DNA of 64,000 bases. Origin: Acinetobacter higginsii (lineage in GTDB: Bacteria > Pseudomonadota > Gammaproteobacteria > Pseudomonadales > Moraxellaceae). The number at the start of each line of letters is the position of its first letter. Position 1 is the stretch's first letter. Below the pieces are notes generated by a model. That model did not search any database. It was not told the origin of the DNA and was given only the letters and a program-made list of their open reading frames with translations. Location of the stretch: positions 1,114,760 through 1,178,759 of the forward strand of contig NZ_KB850072.1 of NCBI RefSeq assembly GCF_000369525.1. Direction: 5' to 3'. The position numbers were made by a program, and so were the translations under genes. This document shows positions 8,944 to 16,868 of this stretch, piece by piece.

Positions 8944-9822
8944 ATGACGCATATGGATATCAAGTTAGTTCGAATTTTTGTCAGTATTGTAAAGAATCAA
9001 GGGTTTGCCAATGCCCAGCAAGAGCTCAACCTATCAACCTCGGCCATCAGTACCTATATGAATCAATTGGAACATATGGTCGGTTTCAAGTTATGTGAAC
9101 GTGGACGTGGTGGTTTTGCAATCACTCAAAAAGGTGAAATGTTTTTTCAGGAAGCCAAGCGCATACTGAATGAGTTAGAAAATTTTTCTAGGCACACTGC
9201 ACAGATCAAGGGCGAACTGACGGGTACCATTAAAATAGGGATGCTGGATTCGATGGTGACAGATCGAAATATCCCTTTAGATCAAATCATCCAACAGTTT
9301 TCAGAACAGAATCCAAATGTTTATATTAAATTGCAGGTGCAATCTCCCTATGAGTTGCAGATGGGGATTTTGGAAAATCGTTTTGATGTTGCGATTGGAT
9401 CTTTTTTTCTGAAAATGAATGGCGTGATGTATCAAGCTTTGCACAAAGAACAGCAATGGTTATTTTGTAGTGATACGCACCCCTTATATAAACAGCAAGG
9501 TCTAACGGCCGAAATTATTCGACGTGAAAAAATGGTCAGTCGTGGTTATTGGAGTCATACCGAATTGGCCAAACAAGGATTTAAGCATTCTTTTGCTACA
9601 GTTGATTCGATGGAAGCGCAATTGGTGCTTATTTTATCAGGGCAATATATTGGTTATTTGCCAGAGCATTTTGCTCAATATTGGGTGGAGCAACAACGCT
9701 TAAAAGTACTACTTCCAGCAACATTTGGTTATACAGCACCATTTTCACTTATTTTTAGACGAGGCAGAACTAAAGATCCTGTTATTCAGAGTTTCCGTAA
9801 AATTATCAAAGGCTTTTTTTGA
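8944..9822 (+). CDS. LysR-type regulator of the guanidino-compound cluster
   Basis: A 292-residue LysR family protein. The N-terminal winged helix-turn-helix covers about residues 4-62 (IKLVRIFVSIVKNQGF, LNLSTSAISTYMNQLE), and the rest is the effector-binding domain of periplasmic-binding-protein fold. It is transcribed divergently from the ureohydrolase-MHS-NCS1 genes with a double operator between them, so it probably controls them in response to a guanidino acid, as GbuR and GpuR do in Pseudomonas (known for the family; inferred here). A start at 8953 (MDIKLVR) is an alternative. Confidence 0.87.
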   Translation: MTHMDIKLVRIFVSIVKNQGFANAQQELNLSTSAISTYMNQLEHMVGFKLCERGRGGFAITQKGEMFFQEAKRILNELENFSRHTAQIKGELTGTIKIGMLDSMVTDRNIPLDQIIQQFSEQNPNVYIKLQVQSPYELQMGILENRFDVAIGSFFLKMNGVMYQALHKEQQWLFCSDTHPLYKQQGLTAEIIRREKMVSRGYWSHTELAKQGFKHSFATVDSMEAQLVLILSGQYIGYLPEHFAQYWVEQQRLKVLLPATFGYTAPFSLIFRRGRTKDPVIQSFRKIIKGFF

Positions 9823-9873
9823 TGGGAGCTCCCGAGTTAGGAAATATCAAAGTATTGTCAGTGTAATACAAAA

Positions 9874-9905
9874 GAAAAAGGGCTGATCAAGATCGCCCTT
9901 TTTCT
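9874..9905 (+). terminator. bidirectional terminator between the LysR and porin genes
   Basis: GAAAAAGGGC / GCCCTTTTTC with an inner GATC-AA-GATC pairing. A and T runs on either side suit both convergent genes. Confidence 0.85.
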
Positions 9906-9929
9906 TATAAGATAGGAGGTAGCTTCAAA

Positions 9930-11030
9930 TTAGAAGTTATATTCCATACCTAAACCGATGGTTGTTTTCTTATCATCTTTCACTAACCAATCACGTTTTT
10001 GTTGACCTACAACACCGTAGAAACGTGTTTGTTTATTGATTTGGTAATCAGCGCCTACACCATAAAGGTCTTGTTTACGATCATCACGACCATTTACTTC
10101 AGTTGTTGCAGAGATATATTCTGCTTTTAACTTAATTGGCGTTGATGGAATTACGTATGCAGCAGTTACGCCGTAAGCATCTTCTTGCAAGCCTTTATAA
10201 GACGTTACAACAGCTGGAGTTCCGCTTGTCGTAATTACTGTGTCATCAGTTGGTTGAGTTGTTTGCCATAATGCACCAAACACTAGGCCATCAACACCTG
10301 CAGGTGTTAAGTCTAAAGAACCTGTTACACGGATTGCATCAGAGTAAATGTTTCCACCTAATTCGCTGTTATAAGCATTGTATTTAGATGCAACACCAAA
10401 GTTACCTGCAACTGCTGCAGCTAAACCGAAGTCTTTGTTTTCATAAGTGATTGAGGTTGAAACACCATCACCAAAGCTATCACGGCTGCCTTTTTGGCCT
10501 TTTGCATTGTTCGATACAGTAGATGATTCTTCACCTTGTTGGAACATGATGTTGAATGCTAGGCCACCAAGTAATTTTTTATCAGTTTCAAAACCGATCA
10601 CGTTTTTTAAACGATCTTCACCAGCCAAAACAGCGGTCATATCCAGTTCGTTGTGATCGTTGAAAATATCTTGGTTGTTACCCGCAGCTGTTTTAAAGTA
10701 AGAGTCATATTGGCCTACTTTTAAAGTACCGATACCATCTGACTTAATACCGACATAACGGTTACGGTTACTAAATACATCACCGTCACCATCTGCACTG
10801 ATTTGCCATTCAATTAAGTAAACTGCTGAAAGGTTATCAGTCAGCTTTTCTTCACCTTTTACCCCGATACGAGAAGCGTTTGAGTTTACTTTAGTTACGC
10901 TTTCGTCTTTAAAGCCATTCTTATCAATTTGATCTAAAGTCACATTGAGCTTACCATACAATGTTGGTGCTGCTTGCGCTGCATTCATGGCTAAAGTTGC
11001 TACAGTAGCAGCAAGAAGCAATTTTTTCAT
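9930..11030 (-). CDS. outer-membrane porin (Gram-negative porin family)
   Basis: A 366-residue beta-barrel porin. The signal peptide MKKLLLAATVATLAMNAAQA ends at AQA|APTLYGKLN. The mature start with TLYGKLNVTLDQI, the RIGVKGEE and GTLKVGQYDS motifs and the final GLGMEYNF with C-terminal Phe are typical of general porins of the Porin_4 type. I chose the ATG at 11030 because it has a GGAGAAATCTC ribosome site and opens exactly at the signal peptide; the frame is open further upstream without coding character. Substrate is not predictable. The long 5' region (to about 11200) may carry regulation. Confidence 0.88.
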   Translation of the reverse strand: MKKLLLAATVATLAMNAAQAAPTLYGKLNVTLDQIDKNGFKDESVTKVNSNASRIGVKGEEKLTDNLSAVYLIEWQISADGDGDVFSNRNRYVGIKSDGIGTLKVGQYDSYFKTAAGNNQDIFNDHNELDMTAVLAGEDRLKNVIGFETDKKLLGGLAFNIMFQQGEESSTVSNNAKGQKGSRDSFGDGVSTSITYENKDFGLAAAVAGNFGVASKYNAYNSELGGNIYSDAIRVTGSLDLTPAGVDGLVFGALWQTTQPTDDTVITTSGTPAVVTSYKGLQEDAYGVTAAYVIPSTPIKLKAEYISATTEVNGRDDRKQDLYGVGADYQINKQTRFYGVVGQQKRDWLVKDDKKTTIGLGMEYNF

Positions 11031-11242
11031 TGAGATTTCTCCAAAACACTTTTTGTAAATGGCTGATGCCTTAGTTACTGTTATGAGCTTGCTTATGTAC
11101 ATAAAGTTACATAGCTCACTGACTTGTATGCAGTATCGGTAAACTTTGTGACAGAGAAGTGAAAGAAAAATGACAGTTTGATGACGATTCATATTTAGTA
11201 ATAATTATATTTCTTATTATTTTTTATATAATTAGCAAACAA

Positions 11243-11270
11243 TAAAAAACGGAGTAAAAACTCCGTCTTT
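11243..11270 (-). terminator. terminator of the HIT gene
   Basis: ACGGAG / CTCCGT hairpin at 11249-11266. Read on the minus strand it is followed by T6. Confidence 0.8.
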
Positions 11271-11284
11271 ATAAAAATAAGAAC

Positions 11285-11698
11285 TTAAAGTGCAGCTTTG
11301 ATTTTTCCAGCGAGTGCTGTAATTTTTTCCTGATCACCCATTTTTGCCGCATGGCGACCAAGTTCATGCACTGAACTAGGGATCAGATGGAAATGCACAT
11401 GAGGGACAGTTTGTCCCGCTGCTGCACCAGAAAGCTGCATAAGTACGATACCTTTGGCATCTAAGGCAGTTTCCATTGCTTTGGCAATTTTCTGCACGAT
11501 CTGGATGGTATATGCAGCCGCATCGGCAGGGAGGTCCAATAAGGTAACTGCTGGTGTCTTTGGAATCACTAAAGCATGACCATCTGCTTGGGGCATAATA
11601 TCCATAAACGCGAGAACCTGATCATCTTCATAGATTTTGATTGCAGGTAATTCACCACGAAGGATTCGTGCAAAAATATTTTGGTCATCGTATGCCAT
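11285..11698 (-). CDS. HIT family hydrolase
   Basis: A 137-residue histidine-triad protein. The catalytic motif HVHFH is at residues 100-104, followed by LIP, and the N-terminal half has the usual DIFxRIxxGExP-like pattern ([20 protein letters not shown]). HIT proteins hydrolyse nucleoside phosphoramidates or dinucleoside polyphosphates. It is a single-gene unit with its own terminator. Confidence 0.93.
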   Translation of the reverse strand: MAYDDQNIFARILRGELPAIKIYEDDQVLAFMDIMPQADGHALVIPKTPAVTLLDLPADAAAYTIQIVQKIAKAMETALDAKGIVLMQLSGAAAGQTVPHVHFHLIPSSVHELGRHAAKMGDQEKITALAGKIKAAL

Positions 11699-11795
11699 GA
11701 TTCATCCTTTAGATAGGCTTATTTTTTCAATAATAGCATTCACTCTCCGTGATCAGAGAGTGAATTGGGGCGTTTAAAACACGATATTTGGCTGC

Positions 11796-12065
11796 TTATT
11801 TGCAGTTAAGCTCTTTTTGACGAGCTTTGATTTCATCAAGACGTTGTTGTTCTTTATCAGAAAACTTTGGCTTAGTCGTATGGCAATTTTCGTTACCAAA
11901 CTTCGCTTTAGCATCCGCGTCTTTAAAACAGAATCCTTTAGATGCATAGATCAGGTTCGAGTCATCCTGTAACTTTTTACATTCTTGTTCTGGTGTTGCA
12001 GCTTGTACACTAAAACCTGTGAGGGTAATTAAGCCAGCAAAAACCGCAACCATTAACTTATTCAT
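11796..12065 (-). CDS. small secreted YARHG-like protein
   Basis: An 89-residue protein with signal peptide MNKLMVAVFAGLITLTGFSVQA|AT. The mature part has four cysteines (C29, C46, C60, C88) and reads YASKGFCFKDADAKAKFGNENC, which resembles the YARHG extracellular domain (a Y-A-x-x-G-[FY]-C-F core). Function unknown, probably periplasmic. An AGAGGAACACC ribosome site precedes the ATG. Confidence 0.7.
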   Translation of the reverse strand: MNKLMVAVFAGLITLTGFSVQAATPEQECKKLQDDSNLIYASKGFCFKDADAKAKFGNENCHTTKPKFSDKEQQRLDEIKARQKELNCK

Positions 12066-12534
12066 GAGGTGTTCCTCTAATCAAAAAAGTATAAATCAAT
12101 GCTGTATGAAATAGATCCATATGGCGCTTGATCGCTACGCATATACCAATATAAGGTTTATTAATGAAATTTCAATGAAACTGTATGGTACGAGTGTAAG
12201 TTTACTCCATAATTTATCCTTATAATATGGAAAAGCCTTATATATCAAGAGCTTTATTATAATTTTATATAAAACAAATGATTAAGATGATTTTTATTGT
12301 GCATTAAATTGCTTGTTTTATAGTATTTCGCTCTTTTTAAAGGTTTATTTATATATTGATTGCTGCCATATATGTTTTAACAAAATAAAATGTACATGAT
12401 ATTCTGGGTTGTATTTTGTTCAATTGCAGAATAAACAATGAAGATTGTAAATGGATTTGAAATCATAAAAATTGGATCGTGAATGCTTTATTCAAAATAT
12501 TTAGAATGAATAAGAGTAACGCGGATTAAAAAAT
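12066..12534. other. AT-rich intergenic stretch
   Basis: About 470 bases with no convincing reading frame. It contains the promoter region of the YARHG-like gene and a weak inverted repeat near 12205-12230. I see nothing else supportable. Confidence 0.6.
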
Positions 12535-12720
12535 AAAGGCTCACTAAATAGTGAGCCTTTGGGGTGGCGTCCTTCGTTCTTTCGATTGACTACGGGCTTA
12601 TCTTAATCAATTTAAATAATTGTTAATTACCGCTTGTGTCAATGGGAGTAAAATTACTGACCCAACGGCAGGAACCCTGTGAAGTATCAATACAACCATC
12701 GGGAAGTCCTTGCTCCTGCA
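12527..12720 (-). ncRNA. C4-antisense-like small RNA, copy 1
   Basis: A block shared with a second copy at 14235-14364. On the minus strand both begin TGCAGGAGCAAGGACTTCCC and contain ACTTCACAGGGTTCCTGCCG near the 5' end, and GAACGAAGGACGCC near the 3' end. The GCAGGA and TCCTGC elements can pair. A perfect TATAAT sits 6 nt upstream of the conserved start, and the block ends in a strong terminator, so the minus strand is the transcribed one. The family resembles the multicopy C4-antisense-like RNAs known in Acinetobacter, related to phage P1/P7 C4 RNA (from memory). Predicted length is about 190 nt. Confidence 0.7.
12535..12560 (-). terminator. terminator of C4-like RNA copy 1
   Basis: Perfect 12-bp inverted repeat AAAGGCTCACTA / TAGTGAGCCTTT. 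On the minus strand it is followed by TTTATTTTTTAA. Confidence 0.85.
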
Positions 12721-12725
12721 CGGCT

Positions 12726-12755
12726 ATTATAGTGAATACAGGACTTGCATTGGAA
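12726..12755 (-). promoter_or_regulatory. promoter of C4-like RNA copy 1
   Basis: On the minus strand: -35-like TTCCAA (12755-12750), 18-bp spacer, consensus TATAAT (12731-12726). The conserved RNA block begins 6 nt downstream. The -35 is weak. Confidence 0.6.
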
Positions 12756-12893
12756 GTAATTCTAATCTTTTGATTGCGAAGCGTCTTAGATTTAAATATA
12801 ATTGATTGATATTTATGTGGTTTTTTAAATTAATTTTTTGATTTATTATCTAAACGCCATTGAAAGCTAAGTTTTTTAACAAGAATATGAAAA

Positions 12894-13175
12894 ATGCTGA
12901 AATATATTAAAACTAACCTTGCTATCCTTATCTTGATCATTATTGTTATAGGGGGACTCGGCTATCCCTTTTACTCAGGTAAATGGATTATGGCGCCCCG
13001 ACTAAGCGAAATTGACAGTAAATGTTATGGGGTAGATGTACCAAGCAACATTGAGTATAACAAAGTACTACTTTTTTGTTCATGTGTTCATACGGTCGGT
13101 ATTGAAAATAAAGAGGAGAAATACAAGTATTGTACCAATAGAATGGATAAAATTACTTACCGACAAGATTCTTGA
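12894..13175 (+). CDS. small single-pass membrane protein, unknown
   Basis: A 93-residue protein with one strong N-terminal membrane helix (residues 9-27, LAILILIIIVIGGLGYPFY) and a soluble tail with a CSC pair and two further cysteines. I do not recognise the family. Its ribosome site is poor and base composition is AT-rich like the surrounding accessory zone. It may be co-transcribed with the next gene (92-bp gap). Confidence 0.5.
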   Translation: MLKYIKTNLAILILIIIVIGGLGYPFYSGKWIMAPRLSEIDSKCYGVDVPSNIEYNKVLLFCSCVHTVGIENKEEKYKYCTNRMDKITYRQDS

Positions 13176-13267
13176 TGTGTTGGTCTTTAGTGTTTAAATT
13201 TGAAAGAATTGTGTAGAAATTATAAAATATATCCTTGTCTTTATTTATTTTATATTGAGTATACTTA

Positions 13268-13729
13268 ATGAAAAAAATATTAATATTTCTAATAAATTCA
13301 GTTGTGACTGTTTCTGTGTATAGTGCTGATGATTTGTTTAATAAGCCTCCATCACTTTTAATCTTAAAAAATGACATACCTGAATATGAGATCAAAAGTC
13401 GTGAGCATGTTGATTTTTTTGAGTCAGCAAAGCAACAAGAGCAAGATCGTCTAAATCAGCGTGATGTAAATGCGGCGAAGATGTATGAAACTCGGTCAAA
13501 TACATCTAATATGAGCCCATTTGAACGATCTCAATATCTTCTAAAAAACAATGATACTCGTGCTTTAAATGCGTATGAATATGAGCAACAATTAAATTCA
13601 CTGCAGAAGGCTCGAAATAGAGGCGTCATATCAGACCGAGATTATCAACAAAAAATTACCCAGAAAAATCATATGCCTTTAGAGCAAAAAAATAATCAGC
13701 TTAAATTAACAGTTCCAGTTGGAGAATAA
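13268..13729 (+). CDS. secreted hypothetical protein, Gln/Asn-rich
   Basis: A 153-residue protein with a plausible signal peptide (MKKILIFLINSVVTVSVYSA|DD) and a hydrophilic, mostly helical mature part rich in Gln and Asn. It ends in a segment, LNSLQKARNRGVISDRDYQQKI, that looks like a SHOCT-type short helical motif. Function unknown. It lies between the two C4-like RNA genes, in a region that looks like mobile or accessory DNA. Confidence 0.55.
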   Translation: MKKILIFLINSVVTVSVYSADDLFNKPPSLLILKNDIPEYEIKSREHVDFFESAKQQEQDRLNQRDVNAAKMYETRSNTSNMSPFERSQYLLKNNDTRALNAYEYEQQLNSLQKARNRGVISDRDYQQKITQKNHMPLEQKNNQLKLTVPVGE

Positions 13730-13913
13730 ATTCAGTTCGTTTAAATGCTCATCGAAAGGTGGGCTTTTTAGCTCTAGTGCTTATGATTAGCTAATGCTTC
13801 TCTTGTGCTGATAGCCAAGTTCAACAAGAAGAAATAAGTTTTGCCTAAACTGAGCTAAAATCACTCATTATGTAGCTCAGCTTTAAAATTTTCTTAAAAT
13901 AAGTATAAATTTG

Positions 13914-13942
13914 TTGATTTGCATCACACTTTTATCTATATT
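13914..13942 (+). promoter_or_regulatory. sigma-70-like promoter of a small RNA candidate
   Basis: TTGATT (13914-13919), exactly 17 bp, TATATT (13937-13942). No open frame follows; two hairpins follow instead. Confidence 0.55.
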
Positions 13943-13948
13943 TGCCTT

Positions 13949-14034
13949 GTTGTTTGATAATAACTAAACAACAATAACCTTCATTCAGCGCAAAAAGAAT
14001 TAAGGGGAAGCCCACTCATCGAGTGGGCTTTTTA
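13949..14034 (+). ncRNA. candidate small RNA of about 85 nt
   Basis: Starting about 7 nt after a good -10, the sequence forms a first hairpin TTGTTGTTT / AAACAACAA (13947-13955 with 13966-13974), then a single-stranded A-rich linker, then a strong terminator hairpin at 14008-14030 with a T-run. No reading frame is present. Promoter, 5' hairpin, linker and terminator together look like a stand-alone trans-acting small RNA. I do not recognise the family. Confidence 0.5.
14008..14034 (+). terminator. terminator of the small RNA candidate
   Basis: AAGCCCACTC / GAGTGGGCTT with a short loop and a following T5 run. Confidence 0.85.
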
Positions 14035-14144
14035 ATTGTATATAACCCTGAATTTACTATACAGCTTAAAGTATGGAAAGTGGAGTTAGAAGGGTGAGTC
14101 TGTTGCTTCAAATTGAATGATAAAACAAAATTGTTAAGGACTAC

Positions 14145-14364
14145 AAAATAGAAGCCCATAGTTCGGGCTCTTAATAAAGACTTCACTGTGACCATGATTC
14201 TTTTATCCTACTCAGCTTCAAAGGAAACTGTTAGGGGCGGCGTCCTTCGTTCTTTAGGCTTCCCAAGGCGTTACCTTTGCGGAAGCAGACCCGGTTAAAA
14301 TTGGCCCAACGGCAGGAACCCTGTGAAGTACGAATACATCCATCGGGAAGTCCTTGCTCCTGCA
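14145..14364 (-). ncRNA. C4-antisense-like small RNA, copy 2
   Basis: The second copy of the block described at 12527-12720. The 5' part (14364 down to about 14300) is nearly identical. The middle differs, containing a GCTTCC/GGAAGC pairing absent from copy 1, and the 3' block GAACGAAGGACGCC returns near 14240-14255. A promoter lies directly upstream on the minus strand. A hairpin about 60 nt beyond the conserved block ends the predicted transcript, so this 3' end is less certain than in copy 1. Confidence 0.65.
14150..14172 (-). terminator. probable terminator of C4-like RNA copy 2
   Basis: AAGAGCCC / GGGCTTCT on the minus strand with one internal mismatch, followed by ATTTTG. Confidence 0.5.
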
Positions 14365-14370
14365 AGCATA

Positions 14371-14399
14371 ATTTTAGCTAGTATGTTGACTGAAGGCAA
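14371..14399 (-). promoter_or_regulatory. promoter of C4-like RNA copy 2
   Basis: On the minus strand TTGCCT (14399-14394), 17-bp spacer, TAAAAT (14376-14371). The conserved block starts 6-7 nt later, the same spacing as in copy 1. Confidence 0.65.
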
Positions 14400-14647
14400 T
14401 TGAATGAAGATTAATTGGTAGGCTATGAGTAATGTTGATTAAAGAGATATTGTGATTATTCAGCATATTGTTACATTCAATAGGTTTTGATCGGTTGGTT
14501 AGAGATGATGTAATGCAAATATTGAACGTTAAGGGTTGTCAGTGCTTTGATATATTTAGCGTTAATATACGGTTTTTAGTCTTTATGAATGATATTGTGG
14601 ATTTATTTGGTTAGATCGAATGATGTGAAAATGGTAAGTGAGGAATC

Positions 14648-15235
14648 ATGAAGACTATCTTGGATTATTTCCGCAAGCTCATTGATGTTAGGCCCCCTCA
14701 AAAACGGAATGATGCTAAAGATAAGCAAATGAATGTTGCAACGGCTTATGATACTGGCGATATGTTAGGTGCAGCCTTTGATTTTGAAATGTCTATAAGT
14801 GCTCATGGTATCAATCTTATCACAAGCTTTGAGGATTTAAAGCTACATGCCTATGACGATGGGGTTGGTGTGTGGTCTATTGGATTTGGTACCACAGTTT
14901 ATCCAACAGGTGTTCGAGTTAAGCAAGGGGATTATTGTACATTAGAGCAAGCAAAGTCTTTTTTTCAACATGATTTAAAGTACTTTCAAAAGGCTATAAA
15001 TGAAGCTGTCACTGTTCCACTTTCTCAGAATCAATTTGATGCTCTGGTTTCATTAGCATATAACATTGGTAGCAATGCTTTTAAGAATTCGACATTGCTA
15101 AAGTATTTGAATGCACTAGCGTACCAAGATGCGGCAGACCAGTTTTTGGTTTGGAATAAGGGTGGTGGTAAGGTTTTAAATGGATTAGTTCGCCGTCGGG
15201 AGGCTGAGAGAAAGCTGTTTCTAAGAAGAGGTTAA
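14648..15235 (+). CDS. orphan phage-type lysozyme (GH24 endolysin)
   Basis: A 195-residue muramidase of the T4-lysozyme/RrrD family that hydrolyses the glycan strands of peptidoglycan. The catalytic block SFEDLKLHAYDDGVGVWSIGFG gives E62, D71 and, in the usual Thr position, S77. An N-terminal extension of about 55 residues without a clear signal peptide precedes the domain, which usually starts near the protein's N-terminus. No holin, spanin or structural phage gene is adjacent. With the neighbouring C4-like RNAs it suggests a prophage remnant, or a lysozyme kept for another use. Confidence 0.85.
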   Translation: MKTILDYFRKLIDVRPPQKRNDAKDKQMNVATAYDTGDMLGAAFDFEMSISAHGINLITSFEDLKLHAYDDGVGVWSIGFGTTVYPTGVRVKQGDYCTLEQAKSFFQHDLKYFQKAINEAVTVPLSQNQFDALVSLAYNIGSNAFKNSTLLKYLNALAYQDAADQFLVWNKGGGKVLNGLVRRREAERKLFLRRG

Positions 15236-15256
15236 GGCCATATAAAGCAAGAATAG

Positions 15257-15478
15257 ATATTTGAAGAATGTTCTGGGTTCGAAATACCAGCTAGGGTTTA
15301 CGAAGTTTGGCGTTCCATTGGATTAAGGGCGTGTTCTAATTGTGCTTCCGAATTCATTACTAGCTCAAATCTATGTATGCCCGCAGATAGGAATCCTAAA
15401 TTTGATACAACAGCACTTTACATTCTTACAGTTGGTTTTCTAATTTGGATATTGCTTATTTTATATCTATTAAAATAA
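15257..15478 (+). pseudogene. decayed small membrane-protein gene after the lysozyme
   Basis: A frame of 73 sense codons is open from just after a TAG (15254-15256) to TAA (15476-15478) but has no start codon in its first half. The first in-frame ATG is at 15377. The translation includes EIPARVYEVWRSIGLRACSN, a pair of Cys residues, and a C-terminal membrane helix (TTALYILTVGFLIWILLILY). It looks like the 3' part of a gene that lost its start, possibly a lysis-cassette gene given the adjacent lysozyme. Family not recognised. Confidence 0.4.
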
Positions 15479-15503
15479 ATAAAAATTAGCATTGAATTCT
15501 GTA

Positions 15504-15533
15504 GTATAAAGCCCTCAATTGAGGGCCTTATAC
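15504..15533. terminator. long palindromic terminator before the gdx gene end
   Basis: A nearly perfect 30-bp palindrome with core GCCCTCAATTGAGGGC and outer GTATAA/TTATAC arms. Flanking T-runs are weak. Confidence 0.6.
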
Positions 15534-15542
15534 AATTGAAAA

Positions 15543-15860
15543 CTAAGGTGTTGTCACTTTCATCAATACCACACCGAATACAATAGATGCTGCTGCTAAT
15601 AGGCGTAAAAAACCCATAGGTTCATGTAAGAAGAATATTCCAATCAGGAAGGCACCAACAGCTCCGATTCCGACCCAAATCGTATAAGCAGTGCCTAAAG
15701 GCAAGGTCTTCATAGCGACAGCCAGTAAACCGAAACTCAAAATCATGAATACAATGGTAATGATGCTAGGGGTGAGCTTGGTAAAACCATCAGACATTTT
15801 CATAGAATATGCCCATACGATTTCAAAAATACCAGCTAAAATTAAATAAGCCCAAGCCAT
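15543..15860 (-). CDS. gdx: Gdx/SugE-type SMR guanidinium exporter
   Basis: A 105-residue, four-helix small multidrug resistance protein. It carries the residues that in the Gdx subfamily line the guanidinium site: E13, W16, S42, Y59 and W62. The segments IFEIVWA, LSFGLLAVAMKTLPLGTAYTIW and GIGAVGAFLIGI are Gdx-like rather than EmrE- or AbeS-like. A guanidine-II riboswitch lies in its 5' leader, which fixes the function better than protein sequence alone. Expected role: guanidinium/H+ antiport across the inner membrane. A GAGGTG site precedes the ATG. Confidence 0.9.
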   Translation of the reverse strand: MAWAYLILAGIFEIVWAYSMKMSDGFTKLTPSIITIVFMILSFGLLAVAMKTLPLGTAYTIWVGIGAVGAFLIGIFFLHEPMGFLRLLAAASIVFGVVLMKVTTP

Positions 15861-15884
15861 TTCGACACCTCATTAATAATATTT

Positions 15885-15933
15885 TTTAGGTCGTCCCAAA
15901 GCTTGAAAAATTGAACAAAGAGGTCGTCCTCTT
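15885..15933 (-). promoter_or_regulatory. guanidine-II (mini-ykkC) riboswitch
   Basis: On the minus strand, two hairpins with the diagnostic ACGA tetraloop: AAGAGG-ACGA-CCTCTT (15933-15918) and TTTGGG-ACGA-CCTAAA (15900-15885), separated by 17 nt. The second ends 24 nt before the gdx start, close to its ribosome site. Two short GGACGACC-type stem-loops in tandem are the definition of the mini-ykkC motif, which senses guanidinium and switches on translation of SMR exporters (established for the class). A possible promoter (TTGAAT, TATATA) lies upstream near 15940-15975. Confidence 0.9.
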
Positions 15934-16059
15934 CACAACATATATAAGCACTAATGGGCAATTCATTCAATTTTTTTTTGTTAAATTTTATTCCGATTGG
16001 TAAAATTTATCTGGTAAGGGTACTTTTAGACATTTAATTTCAATGAATAATTTATTCAC

Positions 16060-16506
16060 TCACGAAACATATGCTTGTACATCATATTCAGGTTCACCAG
16101 CTAAAACAGAAACAAATTTCTCAACGGTTTCAGCCGTTAGCAGGTAAGGGTTGAATTCTTCTAAATGGTACTTCATGAAAAAGTCTGAAATGTTCTGGTT
16201 GACTGGTGAAAATTTCATAGACCATTGTGAAAAAAATTGATTCTCACACTCAGTGTAATAGAGAATTTCACAATTGATATGGCGTTTATCTTTCACAATT
16301 TTGTTATAAAATAAATCATCAACGATGCTCTTTTGACCTTCTAAGCATTGTACAAAATAGCCATGACCATAATATAAAACACCTCTAATATCATTACGAT
16401 AATTAAAGTCTACAGCTTCATCGAGGATTTTAATCAAATCTTTTTTTAAGTTCGAGTCAATATTCTTAATTTTACTTACGTATAAAAGCCTTACAGACTT
16501 CATCAT
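16060..16506 (-). CDS. BLUF-domain blue-light photoreceptor
   Basis: A 148-residue single-domain BLUF protein binding FAD. Counting from the chosen start, the flavin-site residues are Y9 (LLYVS), N35 and Q53 (YFVQCLEG), and the conserved Trp occurs in FFSQWSMKF. It resembles the Acinetobacter photoreceptor BlsA, which regulates motility, biofilm formation and virulence by light and temperature through protein contacts, since no output domain is present. The frame is open to 16554; I chose the Met pair at 16506 because the domain starts there and a GAG lies at the right distance, but the longer form is possible. Confidence 0.88.
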   Translation of the reverse strand: MMKSVRLLYVSKIKNIDSNLKKDLIKILDEAVDFNYRNDIRGVLYYGHGYFVQCLEGQKSIVDDLFYNKIVKDKRHINCEILYYTECENQFFSQWSMKFSPVNQNISDFFMKYHLEEFNPYLLTAETVEKFVSVLAGEPEYDVQAYVS

Positions 16507-16868
16507 GGGTACGCTCATTTTGAAGGTTGAACTCATGTTATATAGAAAAAACAATACTTTGTATACTTTAGTCTGTAACCAAGTACGCAGACTTCATACT
16601 TTTATTTTATCTATGAACTTTTATTGAGAATTGAAATATTATGTGAACTAGAGCTGGGCTATCTACATGGAATTATTAAGAAAATGTGATTTTAATCTCG
16701 TTTTTATGCGAAGTTGATTAAGTTCTGAATTTAATTTTTAATAAAATAAGATACTGATTTATAATGTAAAAAAATGAAAACAATATTTTTGGTTACAACC
16801 AATTTGTCGACAAGACTAGATTTAGTTTGCCATATTGCGTTTGCGAAACTTAGCAAAGGTATTTGTCT
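16507..16868. other. intergenic region upstream of the BLUF and LysE genes
   Basis: A divergent promoter region of about 360 bases, very AT-rich. I see no convincing hairpin, operator or reading frame. Confidence 0.5.

Noticed and set aside
11031..11192. Upstream extension of the porin gene
   Set aside because: The signal peptide begins at the ATG at 11030, which has a good ribosome site; the extension has no similarity to porins.
12564..12728. C4-like block read as a plus-strand RNA
   Set aside because: The plus strand has no promoter at the block start and no terminator at its end, whereas the minus strand has both in each of the two copies.
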